Source of the DNA: Desulfobacteraceae bacterium
Lineage (GTDB): Bacteria; Desulfobacterota; Desulfobacteria; Desulfobacterales; Desulfobacteraceae
DNA: 9,679 bases
Assembly: GCA_003354055.1 (NCBI GenBank)
Contig: PIVQ01000236.1
Span: forward strand, 1-9,679
Direction: 5' to 3'
The notes below the pieces were generated by a model, which saw nothing but the letters and a program-made list of their open reading frames with translations, was not told the DNA's origin and did no database searches. The first letter of the stretch is position 1. Each line of letters starts with the position of its first letter. Shown here in pieces: positions 4,201-9,679 of the stretch. The translations under genes were made by a program, and so were the position numbers.

Positions 4201-7189
4201 TCCGGCCCTTTCCATCAAAATAATATTTTGTCTGATACCCGAAAGGATTCTCTTCAATACTGTAACTTCCCGCAAAATACGTTTTGTATGCATGTTGGGT
4301 TGCCGAAATCTGGTTTGTGACCTGTCCGGCAGAGTTGTAGCTGTTCTGCACAATCGTTATGTCTTCCGGATCTTTCACCCATGTGATCTGGTGACTTTCA
4401 TCATATCCAAGGCTCCAGTCATGACCAGCGACGTCAATGACATTGGTCAGATTTGAATTAGTGTCATACTGATATTCAACGGTTCGAGGCGATGCCGAGT
4501 TGTCAGTAACCGTTTCCAAAAGGTTGCTCGCATTATAGCCAAATGTAAACTTCGGCCCGAAATTGCTCTGCACCCAGTTCAGGTTGGTGCCACCCGTATA
4601 ATCAAAGGTCAGTGTGTTGTTATACGGATCGGAAATGGTTTCGACCAACCCATTGGTACCGAAAGCGTATGTGCTTCCATGCCGTTGTTGCATAACATAG
4701 GCTTCGTTGGTCTCGATCAAGGAAACCGTCATACCCTCGGGAGGTGTATAGGAACCATCTGGTTGCTGAATAAATGTTGTAGCTTTCTGGCCTGTATATA
4801 CGGTCACGGCCGTTCCGGCTATCCGATCTACCATCCATTCCGCTACCAAGTTGGCGACAGCCCACGAATGAGCTGTGTCTTCGGACTCAAGAATATCCAG
4901 CATTGCATGATAGGCCACAACAGCTCCGGCCATATCTTCAAGGGAACGGCCCAATAGATCAGCAGGAGCAGAATGCTTCTGGGCATACATATTGAAGGAA
5001 TGGTTCCAACCATAGCCCATCATGGTTTTTGATGATGCCGAGCCGGACGTGTAACTCCGCTTCATCACAAGCGGCATAGGCCCGTCCATGGTCAGATCAA
5101 CTTTATCCAGCAAATAACTACCGGTGGCCATATCAACAGGATCAGCACCCTTTGGGGTTGTAATATTCGACGGTTGCTTGGAATCGGCAAGATTCTGAGC
5201 GTTGACAATAGTCGGGCCGATTTGAGTCGGCTGGTCGGATGTACCCCCATTTGCCTTATTGATAATAGAGATGACATTGCCATCGGTATCCACCTCCAGA
5301 TAAGCCATTCCATTCCAGTTGCCGACGTCCACTGGCGAGTCCGGCAAAATCAAAAAGGTATTGGTATCGGAAAGAATATTTTGGAACTCGGTCAACTGAT
5401 CCTGAGTATACCCGCTTAACTGGGGTTCAATCACCGAATAGTTATCACCTGTTACCCTGAAAACGCTTCCGGCCCCCCGACTATGCTCCGCGATGCTCCT
5501 TACACTGGACACACCCAACCAGCCGGGCTGATTTTGTTCCCACACGCCATGTTCCAGAGCGCTGTCAGTCAACCCTTCGCTCCACCCCCGCTCTCTGGAT
5601 TCATCAACGAAGGAGAGATCGGAATAGCCGACATTGCCGCCATGTGCAATATCGCAGAGCGTCTGTGAACTTGCAGTTTGAATAAACGCTCCAATTTCGT
5701 AAAGCTGATGGGCAACCTTTCCATAACGGCCATCCGCCAACCTGCGAAACATCCCTCTCTGGTGAAAATATCCGGCTCCAACATCATGGAGGCTAAGAAG
5801 AGTTTCATCCCCTGTAGATATTCCTGCCAGATTCTCAGAAAGGCGTTCTGCCGTCCGTTTAACCGCATTGTGGCTTCCATGATGGTTCATATTTATAGGG
5901 AATGCATACTTTGAACTGAAAGCTCCGGCATAGTTTTCGGTATGAGGAACGTAATCCCAATCGTAACGAGAACCATTAAAGCTGAAAGTGATCGTATCAA
6001 TATATACGGGAATCACATAACTTCCACTGAGATAGCCTCCTATGCTGCCCTGAAGCCAAACATCGTTATCCAGCAAGACCTGCCCGTATCCAAAAGAATC
6101 AATCTCAACAGAAACTGTGCGGGTTCCAATCTCCACCATGGATTTATAGTTCCACCCTCCATTGACATAGATTCCAAAATCGCTGCCCCAGCTATAGTCA
6201 GAGGCATTGCCATAATCACCATCAACCCAATGAACAGAAAAACCCAAACTGCCAAACCCGGACTGCGGAATAATCGCTTCTGTCTTCAGTATATCCTCAA
6301 CGGATCCGTTAGGTATTTGCTCCCTGAATTCAGCACAAAGATTGGCTGTCAATTCAGTTAGATAATCAGCTACTTCATCTGAATCAAGGTTGGAAACCTG
6401 ATTGCTGCCAATAGTCCCACCGGCTGCGGCGTACAGGTTGCTTCGGGCATAGGAGCTCCACGTACCGACATCAATTCCATCGAAAAAAGATGATGGTTTA
6501 AAAAACGGATCAAGTTCCACAATGTCGGTACCATTTGTCATAACGACCCAGGTATAAAGCTGATTGTCGATTGAGTCTCCACTACCGGAATAGATGGGAA
6601 GGTTGTTTCCCGCCATTAACACAATGGCATCTTGCTGGTTATCAACACCCAGCATGGAGCTCAGGTTCAATCCATTATTCCCAAACACAGGAAAATTCAC
6701 TGCACCTACCCGGTAAGCAGCGTCAAACCCAGAGGCCCGTAGTAGAGCGATCAATAAACCCGCCTGGTCACAGTCGTTTCCTGCACCATCCTGTATAACC
6801 CGATCTGCAGAACGCTTGTGCCCGGCATATAGTTCGGAACGGATATTGTTTCGCACAAACTCATAAATGTTGGTTGGATTATATTCGAGCGCATAGGCCA
6901 GTTCATCAATTACTGTCGAGGCATTGAAAAAGGAACCGGGGGCCATCGCTGACATGGCCTGAGACACTTCCATGGTCTGCGGAGCAGGAATCGCGACCAA
7001 TAAACCAGAGGATTGGGTGCTCAGCGACTTCGCTGAAGGAGTGACCGAAATTCGTTCTGTACTAATTGAAAGGTTGCCCGACGTGAGGGGATTTTCAGGA
7101 CTTAGAGATAACTCTTCTGCAATAATTTCAATAACTGGAAAAACCAATGCTGAGACTAAAAGGTGCAACGCGTATTTTTTGAAATTCAT
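1229..7189 (-). CDS. Secreted RHS/YD-repeat protein with C-terminal variable (toxin-like) tip
   Basis: 1986 residues. The N-terminus (1 to about 24) is signal-peptide-like: K4-K5, then a hydrophobic stretch. Residues about 95-235 form a transglutaminase-like domain with GNDCDQAGLLIALLRASG (Cys140) and VELDPFFK (Asp227). The usual His is Tyr212 (LYTWV), so catalysis is doubtful. A DUF6531-like segment (PVDMATGSYLLDKVDLTMDG) starts near 684. About 1100 residues of YD repeats follow (e.g. YGYDAQYHL, YDDADRL), then the RHS core from about 1738, with YYHADELGSTLALTDETG, RFISADPLG and the junction PLAFVDPYGL, which fits PxxxxDPxGL. The last 142 residues (1845-1986) are the variable tip. In related proteins the repeats form a shell enclosing a C-terminal toxin, released by cleavage near DPxGL. 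It follows the 403-aa gene by 19 bases, with GAGG upstream of the ATG. GC falls from about 60% in the core to about 41% in the tip. Confidence 0.93.
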   Translation of the reverse strand: MNFKKYALHLLVSALVFPVIEIIAEELSLSPENPLTSGNLSISTERISVTPSAKSLSTQSSGLLVAIPAPQTMEVSQAMSAMAPGSFFNASTVIDELAYALEYNPTNIYEFVRNNIRSELYAGHKRSADRVIQDGAGNDCDQAGLLIALLRASGFDAAYRVGAVNFPVFGNNGLNLSSMLGVDNQQDAIVLMAGNNLPIYSGSGDSIDNQLYTWVVMTNGTDIVELDPFFKPSSFFDGIDVGTWSSYARSNLYAAAGGTIGSNQVSNLDSDEVADYLTELTANLCAEFREQIPNGSVEDILKTEAIIPQSGFGSLGFSVHWVDGDYGNASDYSWGSDFGIYVNGGWNYKSMVEIGTRTVSVEIDSFGYGQVLLDNDVWLQGSIGGYLSGSYVIPVYIDTITFSFNGSRYDWDYVPHTENYAGAFSSKYAFPINMNHHGSHNAVKRTAERLSENLAGISTGDETLLSLHDVGAGYFHQRGMFRRLADGRYGKVAHQLYEIGAFIQTASSQTLCDIAHGGNVGYSDLSFVDESRERGWSEGLTDSALEHGVWEQNQPGWLGVSSVRSIAEHSRGAGSVFRVTGDNYSVIEPQLSGYTQDQLTEFQNILSDTNTFLILPDSPVDVGNWNGMAYLEVDTDGNVISIINKANGGTSDQPTQIGPTIVNAQNLADSKQPSNITTPKGADPVDMATGSYLLDKVDLTMDGPMPLVMKRSYTSGSASSKTMMGYGWNHSFNMYAQKHSAPADLLGRSLEDMAGAVVAYHAMLDILESEDTAHSWAVANLVAEWMVDRIAGTAVTVYTGQKATTFIQQPDGSYTPPEGMTVSLIETNEAYVMQQRHGSTYAFGTNGLVETISDPYNNTLTFDYTGGTNLNWVQSNFGPKFTFGYNASNLLETVTDNSASPRTVEYQYDTNSNLTNVIDVAGHDWSLGYDESHQITWVKDPEDITIVQNSYNSAGQVTNQISATQHAYKTYFAGSYSIEENPFGYQTKYYFDGKGRTWSTQKADGTRTYTFFDGQNHVTNSVNAAGVTNIFVYDVDHNLLAQTNALGTAEQVSTHYGYDAQYHLRFVTNAVSTTEQTVTEFEYYDEHAVDYMKVAKETADEVTTDYTYNSEGLLQQLSEGNGKRISVYSNFDSYGNARTVNSTHAGTVNLAFDIQGNLKSTTVDGKTATFGYDARRLLVATTNGLGSASQIVTSKTYYDNGLLKTATDARDETARFYWIPAYKQAGVVFPNTGSTTNLYDDADRLVMSRDAEGNWATNTFDAVGRPVFVASAHSSVTNQFDVVGNLTNSVVDPSGLSLWKTTKYDSLNRPTSATSALSADTFQYDALSRITNSINTASKDWKTEYDDLGRVKKTFRPSGSFEETGYDWLGNRTVFWNAEGNPITFGVDAQERVTSITNAINDVTSFGYNPDGTLDWRINGELEQTDYDYDNLNRLTNVVHEGVQKAAFKHDPNGNLVEQTLLSAQTQLGYDEMNRLTASTQSVYSVSSVVQNQYDLNGNRTNIVYPGGLTVGYEFGADNRLESVTTKYTNDTETISFGYDTATRLNGISYPNGINSTFGHDAAGRITNIVHGTFVNRTIQRNALGFKETELIDAGIQPSPQKTRRSIKTHNIADQLTSERVQTDGTNWTDIVYYYNDNGGLEDIVAPDSGSVSYTYDYDNRLTSVDDASSFVEYLYDASGARVGRIDGALTNYFVIDYADGLNRPLAETDDSGNIIRYYVWSGSQLLCHIEADGTTRYYHADELGSTLALTDETGAVTDEFAYMPYGYATHTAHAGSADTPFQWLGGYGVYYDADTDLHLTLHRAYSSSMKRFISADPLGIDGGVNVYMWANMNPLAFVDPYGLCGVDTSEMGVFESLNFVTQEGTKYGWPYAHVLMNAIYTQNKSPEFAKTMSLGKEFLDLGLGVADNFIGDSFGEELGDKLKNGRLSAFQEIDWEMNSIGREIPDNVTPLEWAEPYKNTPEGAPNPYINSDNGDFLLDEFGFGF
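1232..1657 (-). other. Variable toxin-like C-terminal tip of the RHS protein
   Basis: These bases encode the 142 residues after DPYGL. Visible landmarks are YGWPYAHVLMNAIY (His1874), GEELGDKLKNG, EIDWEMNSIGRE (about 1933-1944) and an acidic-aromatic end (DFLLDEFGFGF). The spacing of AHxxxNA, ELGD and (E)DxxMNxxGR faintly recalls the RHxxWNA...MDxxNNxxGR layout of DUF6973-like toxin tips. I cannot confirm this by eye. A segment with Leu-Gly-Leu-Gly-Val (about 1902-1907) could contact membrane. No nuclease, deaminase or ADP-ribosyltransferase motif is evident. Confidence 0.6.
3232..3258 (-). repeat. Three 9-bp repeats inside the RHS coding sequence
   Basis: On the plus strand CCGCAGATA, ACGCAGATG and TCGCAGATG follow one another without gaps. 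On the coding strand this is a run of (C/T)ATCTGCGN units that keeps the frame and encodes TSATSALSAD within a YD-repeat linker. Each copy adds exactly three residues. It may be slipped-strand expansion or a captured dispersed repeat. Confidence 0.6.
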
Positions 7190-7208
7190 TTATGGTGCCT
7201 CAAATCGT

Positions 7209-8420
7209 TTACTTGGCTGAAACTTCTTCGGAAATATTGTGCGATGCGGTAAGTGTGGTCTTTTGCGCCACCTCGGTTCCGCAATAGAAATCGGTCATGC
7301 GATCATCCTCATCATAATAGTAACGGATGGTCGCCACCGTGCCGGTATCGCCTGTAGTATTTGGTAGCGTTGGATCGGTCGCATTTTGTTGCTCTTCCAG
7401 ATTGCTGAAGCCGTCGTTGTCGGGGTCACCCAGCGACTCGGAAGAGGAAAGGATCAGCGGGTTGAATCCGTAGGCCAGCTCAAATCCATCGCCGAGTCCG
7501 TCACCGTCGGTATCAAAGAGGTCGGCCAACGTTTTATAGATATATTTTTCCCGAGCGGAGGCCAGGCCATCGCCGTCCTCATCAAAATCGGCGTTTCCGG
7601 CCACGTAGAAGCGGGTTGCGCTATTGGTTCGAGGATCATTCCAGAAATGCTCTGAAAACCCGGATGTCGAAATATTAGTATGAGCAAATTCCCAGTTTGC
7701 GGCGACAAGATCCGTTGCGGAATAAATCTCGAGGGCGTTAGAGAAACCAGAGGGCCATAAAACCTGAATTTCGACCGTGCCATTCGTTTGGCTCTCGATT
7801 CCAAGCTGAACCTCTGTGATCACTTCCGGCGCAGACATCGCCATCATCATTGGTGCGACTGAGAAAGAGACAGCTTCCTCAGCCTTAACCATATCCGCCC
7901 ACGCATCTGCTTCGGGTTTCAGGGTAGCCGTCCAAATCATTCGGCGCGGCCAAAGCTCGTGCATCAGATAGCTTTCAATAGAGGACTTTTCATCGTCTCG
8001 AGAGAATTTTGGAGCACTGGTCTTTAAGAGTATTTGCAGATTCTTTGACCCCTCTGAAGTTCCTGCAAGCACTACCGTTCCGCTCAATAGGTCTTCGTAC
8101 GCAATCAATCGCATCGGAAGCACCAACTCCTGAGCCAGCTTTGATTCCTCCAACAGGTAATAGGTTCCCGCATCGTGAGGATAAGCCCATGTTGTATGGG
8201 CGACAAAATCCATCCGGCCATCCGCCAACAGATTCATCACCTCTTCATAACTGACAGGCGACGGAAGTGGAGGTAAGGACTCTCGCGTTTCTAAAAATAT
8301 CGACAATAGCTCTTTTGAGGAAGAAACCGTTTTTAGATCAACCACATAGGCCTTTACCGCCCCATAGGCCAATACAACAAATAAGGCTGCACTTACGGCA
8401 ACCGTCATTATTTTTTTCAT
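7209..8420 (-). CDS. Exported TSP3-like repeat protein with C-terminal YD-like motif, RHS partner
   Basis: 403 residues. It opens with MKK, then a hydrophobic stretch ending AVKA (about 5-24), a good Sec signal peptide. Residues 25-200 match nothing I recognise. Residues about 215-276 look beta-rich (EIYSATDLVAANWEFAHTNI ... RFYVAGN), a segment often found before calcium repeats in PVC-type secreted proteins. Three thrombospondin-type-3-like motifs follow: DFDEDGDGL (about 278-286), DTDGDGLGD (303-311) and DPDNDGFSN (332-340). In known proteins such motifs bind Ca2+ and stiffen extracellular stalks. The end (RYYYDEDDRMTDFY, 366-379) resembles one YD repeat, suggesting assembly with, or descent from, the downstream RHS protein. 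The start is chosen from AGGGGG at 8426-8431. It is first in the operon and 19 bases from the RHS start. The exact role is unknown. Confidence 0.85.
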   Translation of the reverse strand: MKKIMTVAVSAALFVVLAYGAVKAYVVDLKTVSSSKELLSIFLETRESLPPLPSPVSYEEVMNLLADGRMDFVAHTTWAYPHDAGTYYLLEESKLAQELVLPMRLIAYEDLLSGTVVLAGTSEGSKNLQILLKTSAPKFSRDDEKSSIESYLMHELWPRRMIWTATLKPEADAWADMVKAEEAVSFSVAPMMMAMSAPEVITEVQLGIESQTNGTVEIQVLWPSGFSNALEIYSATDLVAANWEFAHTNISTSGFSEHFWNDPRTNSATRFYVAGNADFDEDGDGLASAREKYIYKTLADLFDTDGDGLGDGFELAYGFNPLILSSSESLGDPDNDGFSNLEEQQNATDPTLPNTTGDTGTVATIRYYYDEDDRMTDFYCGTEVAQKTTLTASHNISEEVSAK

Positions 8421-8448
8421 CTATTCCCCCTGTATCCGGCTAAGTAGA

Positions 8449-8536
8449 GTCGGACGGTGCCTTTCGAACCGCCGGATGCGGACCCGCATGTCCGGTGGTG
8501 TGGGGAGGGGGAGCTAAACACTCCCCTTTACCCGAT
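8449..8536 (+). mobile_element. Group II intron 3' remnant (domains V and VI)
   Basis: ACCGCCGGA (8468-8476) pairs with TCCGGTGGT (8491-8499). Inside, TGCG/CGCA closes a GACC loop, and TG at 8489-8490 forms the two-base 3' bulge. This is the shape and sequence style of a group II intron domain V. It is followed by GGGGAG (about 8508-8513)/CTCCCC (8521-8526) with an A-rich loop, a domain VI-like hairpin, and by ACCCGAT ending near 8536, a typical 3' intron end (AY). The preceding GTCGGACGGTGCCTTTC fits the usual lead-in to domain V. No intron-encoded reverse transcriptase or domains I-IV are present, because the neighbouring sequence is the 403-aa gene on the other strand. The intron cannot splice on its own. 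Confidence 0.8.
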
Positions 8537-8545
8537 TTGTGTGAG
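8537..8545 (-). other. Possible attC R'' half-site interrupted by the group II intron
   Basis: TTGTGTGAG directly follows the intron end. It matches the TTGTGT of the R'' side of the attC-like site at 8713-8758 (CGTTGTGTCGC on the plus strand). On the minus strand it lies eight bases after the stop codon of a short ORF, where a cassette attC would begin. The other attC arm would have been on the lost 5' side of the intron. It is short, so support is positional. Confidence 0.4.
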
Positions 8546-8550
8546 TTTTT

Positions 8551-8694
8551 CTATCTCACGTTATTTTTCAATTGATGCGATTCATTTGGTTCCGATGATT
8601 GGAAATCAGTGTCTCCGGTGGTCGTGATTTGCCGGTGAGAGGGTTGTGCTTTGCTTTCTTTCAGATCTCCCAAATTACCTTCACCGATCTCCAT
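8551..8694 (-). CDS. Possible 47-residue cassette ORF, hypothetical
   Basis: From ATG at 8694 to TAG at 8551-8553 the minus strand encodes 47 mostly polar residues beginning MEIGEGNLGDLKESKAQPSH. I do not recognise it, and there is no convincing Shine-Dalgarno. It is listed because it fills the space between the attC-like site at 8713-8758 and the candidate attC half-site at 8537, and its stop lies just before the latter, as in integron cassettes. It could equally be a chance ORF; a TTCCGATGATTGGAA hairpin lies within it. Confidence 0.25.
   Translation of the reverse strand: MEIGEGNLGDLKESKAQPSHRQITTTGDTDFQSSEPNESHQLKNNVR
8590..8604. repeat. Short hairpin TTCCGATGATTGGAA
   Basis: The arms TTCCGA and TTGGAA pair (one G-T pair) around a TGA loop. 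The minus strand reads TTCCAATCATCGGAA, similar to TTCCAACCTTTGGAG on the minus strand at 878-892, downstream of the RHS operon (11 of 15 bases match). Confidence 0.4.
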
Positions 8695-8712
8695 TTCATT
8701 TTCATTCTATCT

Positions 8713-8758
8713 GCACACAACGTTATTGATAATCGCGTTCAGCTCATCGTTGTGTCGC
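8713..8758 (-). other. attC-like site downstream of the SnoaL-like gene
   Basis: Outer arms GCACACAACG (8713-8722) and CGTTGTGTCGC (8748-8758) are inverted repeats differing by one extra base. An inner pair GATGA/TTATC (one G-T) sits in L''/L' position. On the minus strand the site starts about seven bases after the TAA of the upstream gene, and the R' side reads AAC-GTTGTGTGC, with the AAC/GTT core where integron integrase cuts. It shares the 10-mer CACAACGTTA with the site at 9332-9394, 618 bases away. At 46 bases it is short for an attC, and GTTGTGT departs from GTTRRRY at one position. Confidence 0.5.
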
Positions 8759-8764
8759 GGTGCA

Positions 8765-9304
8765 TTACTTCACTTTCACATCAAGGGAACGATCCAAATT
8801 GGCTGTTATTTCCATAATTCTCCATGCCCCGTTGACTTTCACGAATTTGCAATCGTACAGAATAGTAGTCACAAAATTAAGATCGCTCTTGTCCGTGCTT
8901 GCCAGAAGGGAGTTGAATCGTAACGCAGCATCTGTGGCAGTCTGTTCACTTATGCTGATATTGGTGATCAAATGACGCCGGCGTTGATCTTGCTCTATGA
9001 ATCCCTGGATACGGGGGGCGAAAAAATCTTGCAGCTCATTCTTCTTCATTATCCTGAGCACCTCTCCTTTCTTATCCTTCATTGTAAAGGAGCTATTTTC
9101 GGCGAAGCAATTGATATATTCATCCCACTCGCGCTGATCAAAGTGGATTGTGAAGCTATTGGCGAGATTGATGATCTCCAGTCGATCTTGAACATCGAAC
9201 TGTGTCATGGGTGCCCCCGTTGTCATTTCTCGCACAGAGGCACAACCTGCCAAGTTCAGAACTATTACTGATATGAATAGGGCTGTAATCGTTTGTCTGG
9301 TCAT
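8765..9304 (-). CDS. SnoaL-like (NTF2-fold) lipoprotein, probable gene-cassette product
   Basis: 179 residues from the preferred ATG at 9304. This start has AGGAG (9316-9312) seven bases upstream. An in-frame ATG at 9331 would add nine residues (MSNSNRRSR) and has no good binding site. The signal segment TALFISVIVLNLAGC fits a lipobox, with Cys21 as the lipidated residue, so the protein should be membrane-anchored. The rest follows the SnoaL_4/NTF2-like pattern: DRLEIINLANSF, a FDQREWDEYINCFAENSSF segment (xxWDxYxxCFAEDxxF in the family), RRRHLITNISIS, and the closing GAWRIMEI. Family members include polyketide cyclases, dehydratases and ring-hydroxylating subunits, but many have no known activity, and the substrate cannot be read here. 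The gene has no room for its own promoter and is closely flanked by attC-like sites. Confidence 0.85.
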   Translation of the reverse strand: MTRQTITALFISVIVLNLAGCASVREMTTGAPMTQFDVQDRLEIINLANSFTIHFDQREWDEYINCFAENSSFTMKDKKGEVLRIMKKNELQDFFAPRIQGFIEQDQRRRHLITNISISEQTATDAALRFNSLLASTDKSDLNFVTTILYDCKFVKVNGAWRIMEITANLDRSLDVKVK

Positions 9305-9331
9305 TCTGCTTCTCCTGTTTGAATTACTCAT

Positions 9332-9394
9332 GGCACAACGTTAAACATGACCCGCTTGGGAATCAGACTTTGACCGAATCGACGGGCGTTGTCC
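9332..9394 (-). other. attC-like site downstream of the Abi-alpha-like gene
   Basis: Outer arms GGCACAACG (9332-9340) and CGTTGTCC (9387-9394) are inverted repeats. An inner pair CGGG/CCCG is spaced as L'/L'' boxes. On the minus strand it reads GGACAACGCCCG...GCGGGTCATGTTTAACGTTGTGCC when its two ends are joined, 63 bases in all, within the normal attC range. It lies 25 bases after the stop of the upstream gene and 35 bases before the start of the next, as cassettes require. The R' box GTTGTGC fits GTTRRRY except at one position. Confidence 0.6.
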
Positions 9395-9419
9395 AAGTAG
9401 GGTCGATGAGCTGGTTGGG

Positions 9420-9679
9420 TTAATCTTTTTCTACGCATGCATTAAGGAATTGACGGCCAAAAGATGTTAGTTCCACGAATTCCGATTCATTATTTTTGAC
9501 TGTAGATCCTTCTCCAATATATGAACCATGCGGATTATATTCGACTTCATTTGAGTGAATTCTGTGAAGAATTCGTAAGCGGATAAGATTATCCAGATAT
9601 ATTGAAGTAGAATCCCATATCGGGCAAGGGACACAGTTGAATCTATAGTTGCCGCTTTTTGAAGGTGATGTGAATATTG
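9420..9679 (-). CDS. Abi-alpha/DUF4393-like protein, C-terminal part (5' end outside window)
   Basis: The minus-strand frame is open from the window edge to TAA at 9420-9422 and gives 85 residues. It contains IYLDNLIRLRILHRIHSNEV and ends VELTSFGRQFLNACVEKD. The pair YLDNLxRLxI(L/I) and LTxFGxxFxxAC is the typical ending of DUF4393 (Abi-alpha) proteins, some of which are linked to abortive phage infection. The N-terminal membrane-interacting part expected in the family is outside the window. Two cysteines (NCVPCPIWD) lie near the visible start. An attC-like site follows 25 bases after the stop, so it is probably the preceding cassette gene. Family assignment is by eye from short motifs. Confidence 0.62.
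   Translation of the reverse strand, partial: IFTSPSKSGNYRFNCVPCPIWDSTSIYLDNLIRLRILHRIHSNEVEYNPHGSYIGEGSTVKNNESEFVELTSFGRQFLNACVEKD

Noticed and set aside
8541..8559. GTGAG...CTCAC hairpin as a transcription terminator
   Set aside because: The stem is only five bases, the loop is T-rich rather than the 3' tail, and no U-run follows on either strand in the right place.
8599..8975. Plus-strand ORFs of 71-90 residues near the SnoaL-like gene
   Set aside because: They are antisense to the attC-like site and the lipoprotein gene and show no motif or start signal.

Overview
This window is an accessory region whose genes are nearly all on the minus strand. No rRNA, tRNA or housekeeping gene fixes the organism. 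The very large secreted RHS/YD-repeat protein with many Thr-Asn steps, its thrombospondin-type-3-like partner, the RAYT-type transposase remnants with AAAAAGGGGTCAGGC motifs and the mid-range GC most resemble a PVC-group bacterium such as Kiritimatiellota or Verrucomicrobiota. That placement is inference.

Left part (1-944) is mobile-element debris. It holds the 3' end of an ISL3-family transposase and its probable IS end. Next come three successive, minus-strand, 3'-truncated starts of RAYT (REP-associated Y1) transposase genes. Each start has an AAGG(G/T)GTCAG motif about 60-62 bases upstream. A 170-base stretch with short palindromes follows.

The centre (945-8420) is a three-gene minus-strand operon. 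It contains a 403-aa exported protein with calcium-type D-x-D-x-D-G repeats and a C-terminal YD-like motif. Next is a 1986-aa RHS protein: signal peptide, degenerate transglutaminase-like domain, DUF6531-like segment, YD repeats, RHS core ending in PLAFVDPYGL, then a 142-residue variable tip. Last is a 90-aa, three-helix membrane protein whose ribosome binding site overlaps the RHS stop codon. The layout is that of a polymorphic toxin with its immunity gene. The tip and immunity gene are clearly more AT-rich than the RHS core.

The right part (8440-9679) reads as a piece of integron cassette array on the minus strand. It contains a partial Abi-alpha/DUF4393-like gene, an attC-like site, a SnoaL-like lipoprotein gene, a second attC-like site, and a possible 47-codon cassette ORF. 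The array stops at a sequence resembling an attC R'' box (TTGTGTGAG). The domain V/VI end of a group II intron abuts that box in the opposite orientation, as known for group IIC-attC introns. The rest of the intron is missing; the RHS operon begins directly beside the remnant.

The points most worth following are the toxin tip and membrane immunity pair, the cassette array with its intron remnant, and the tandem RAYT-start/REP units with conserved spacing.
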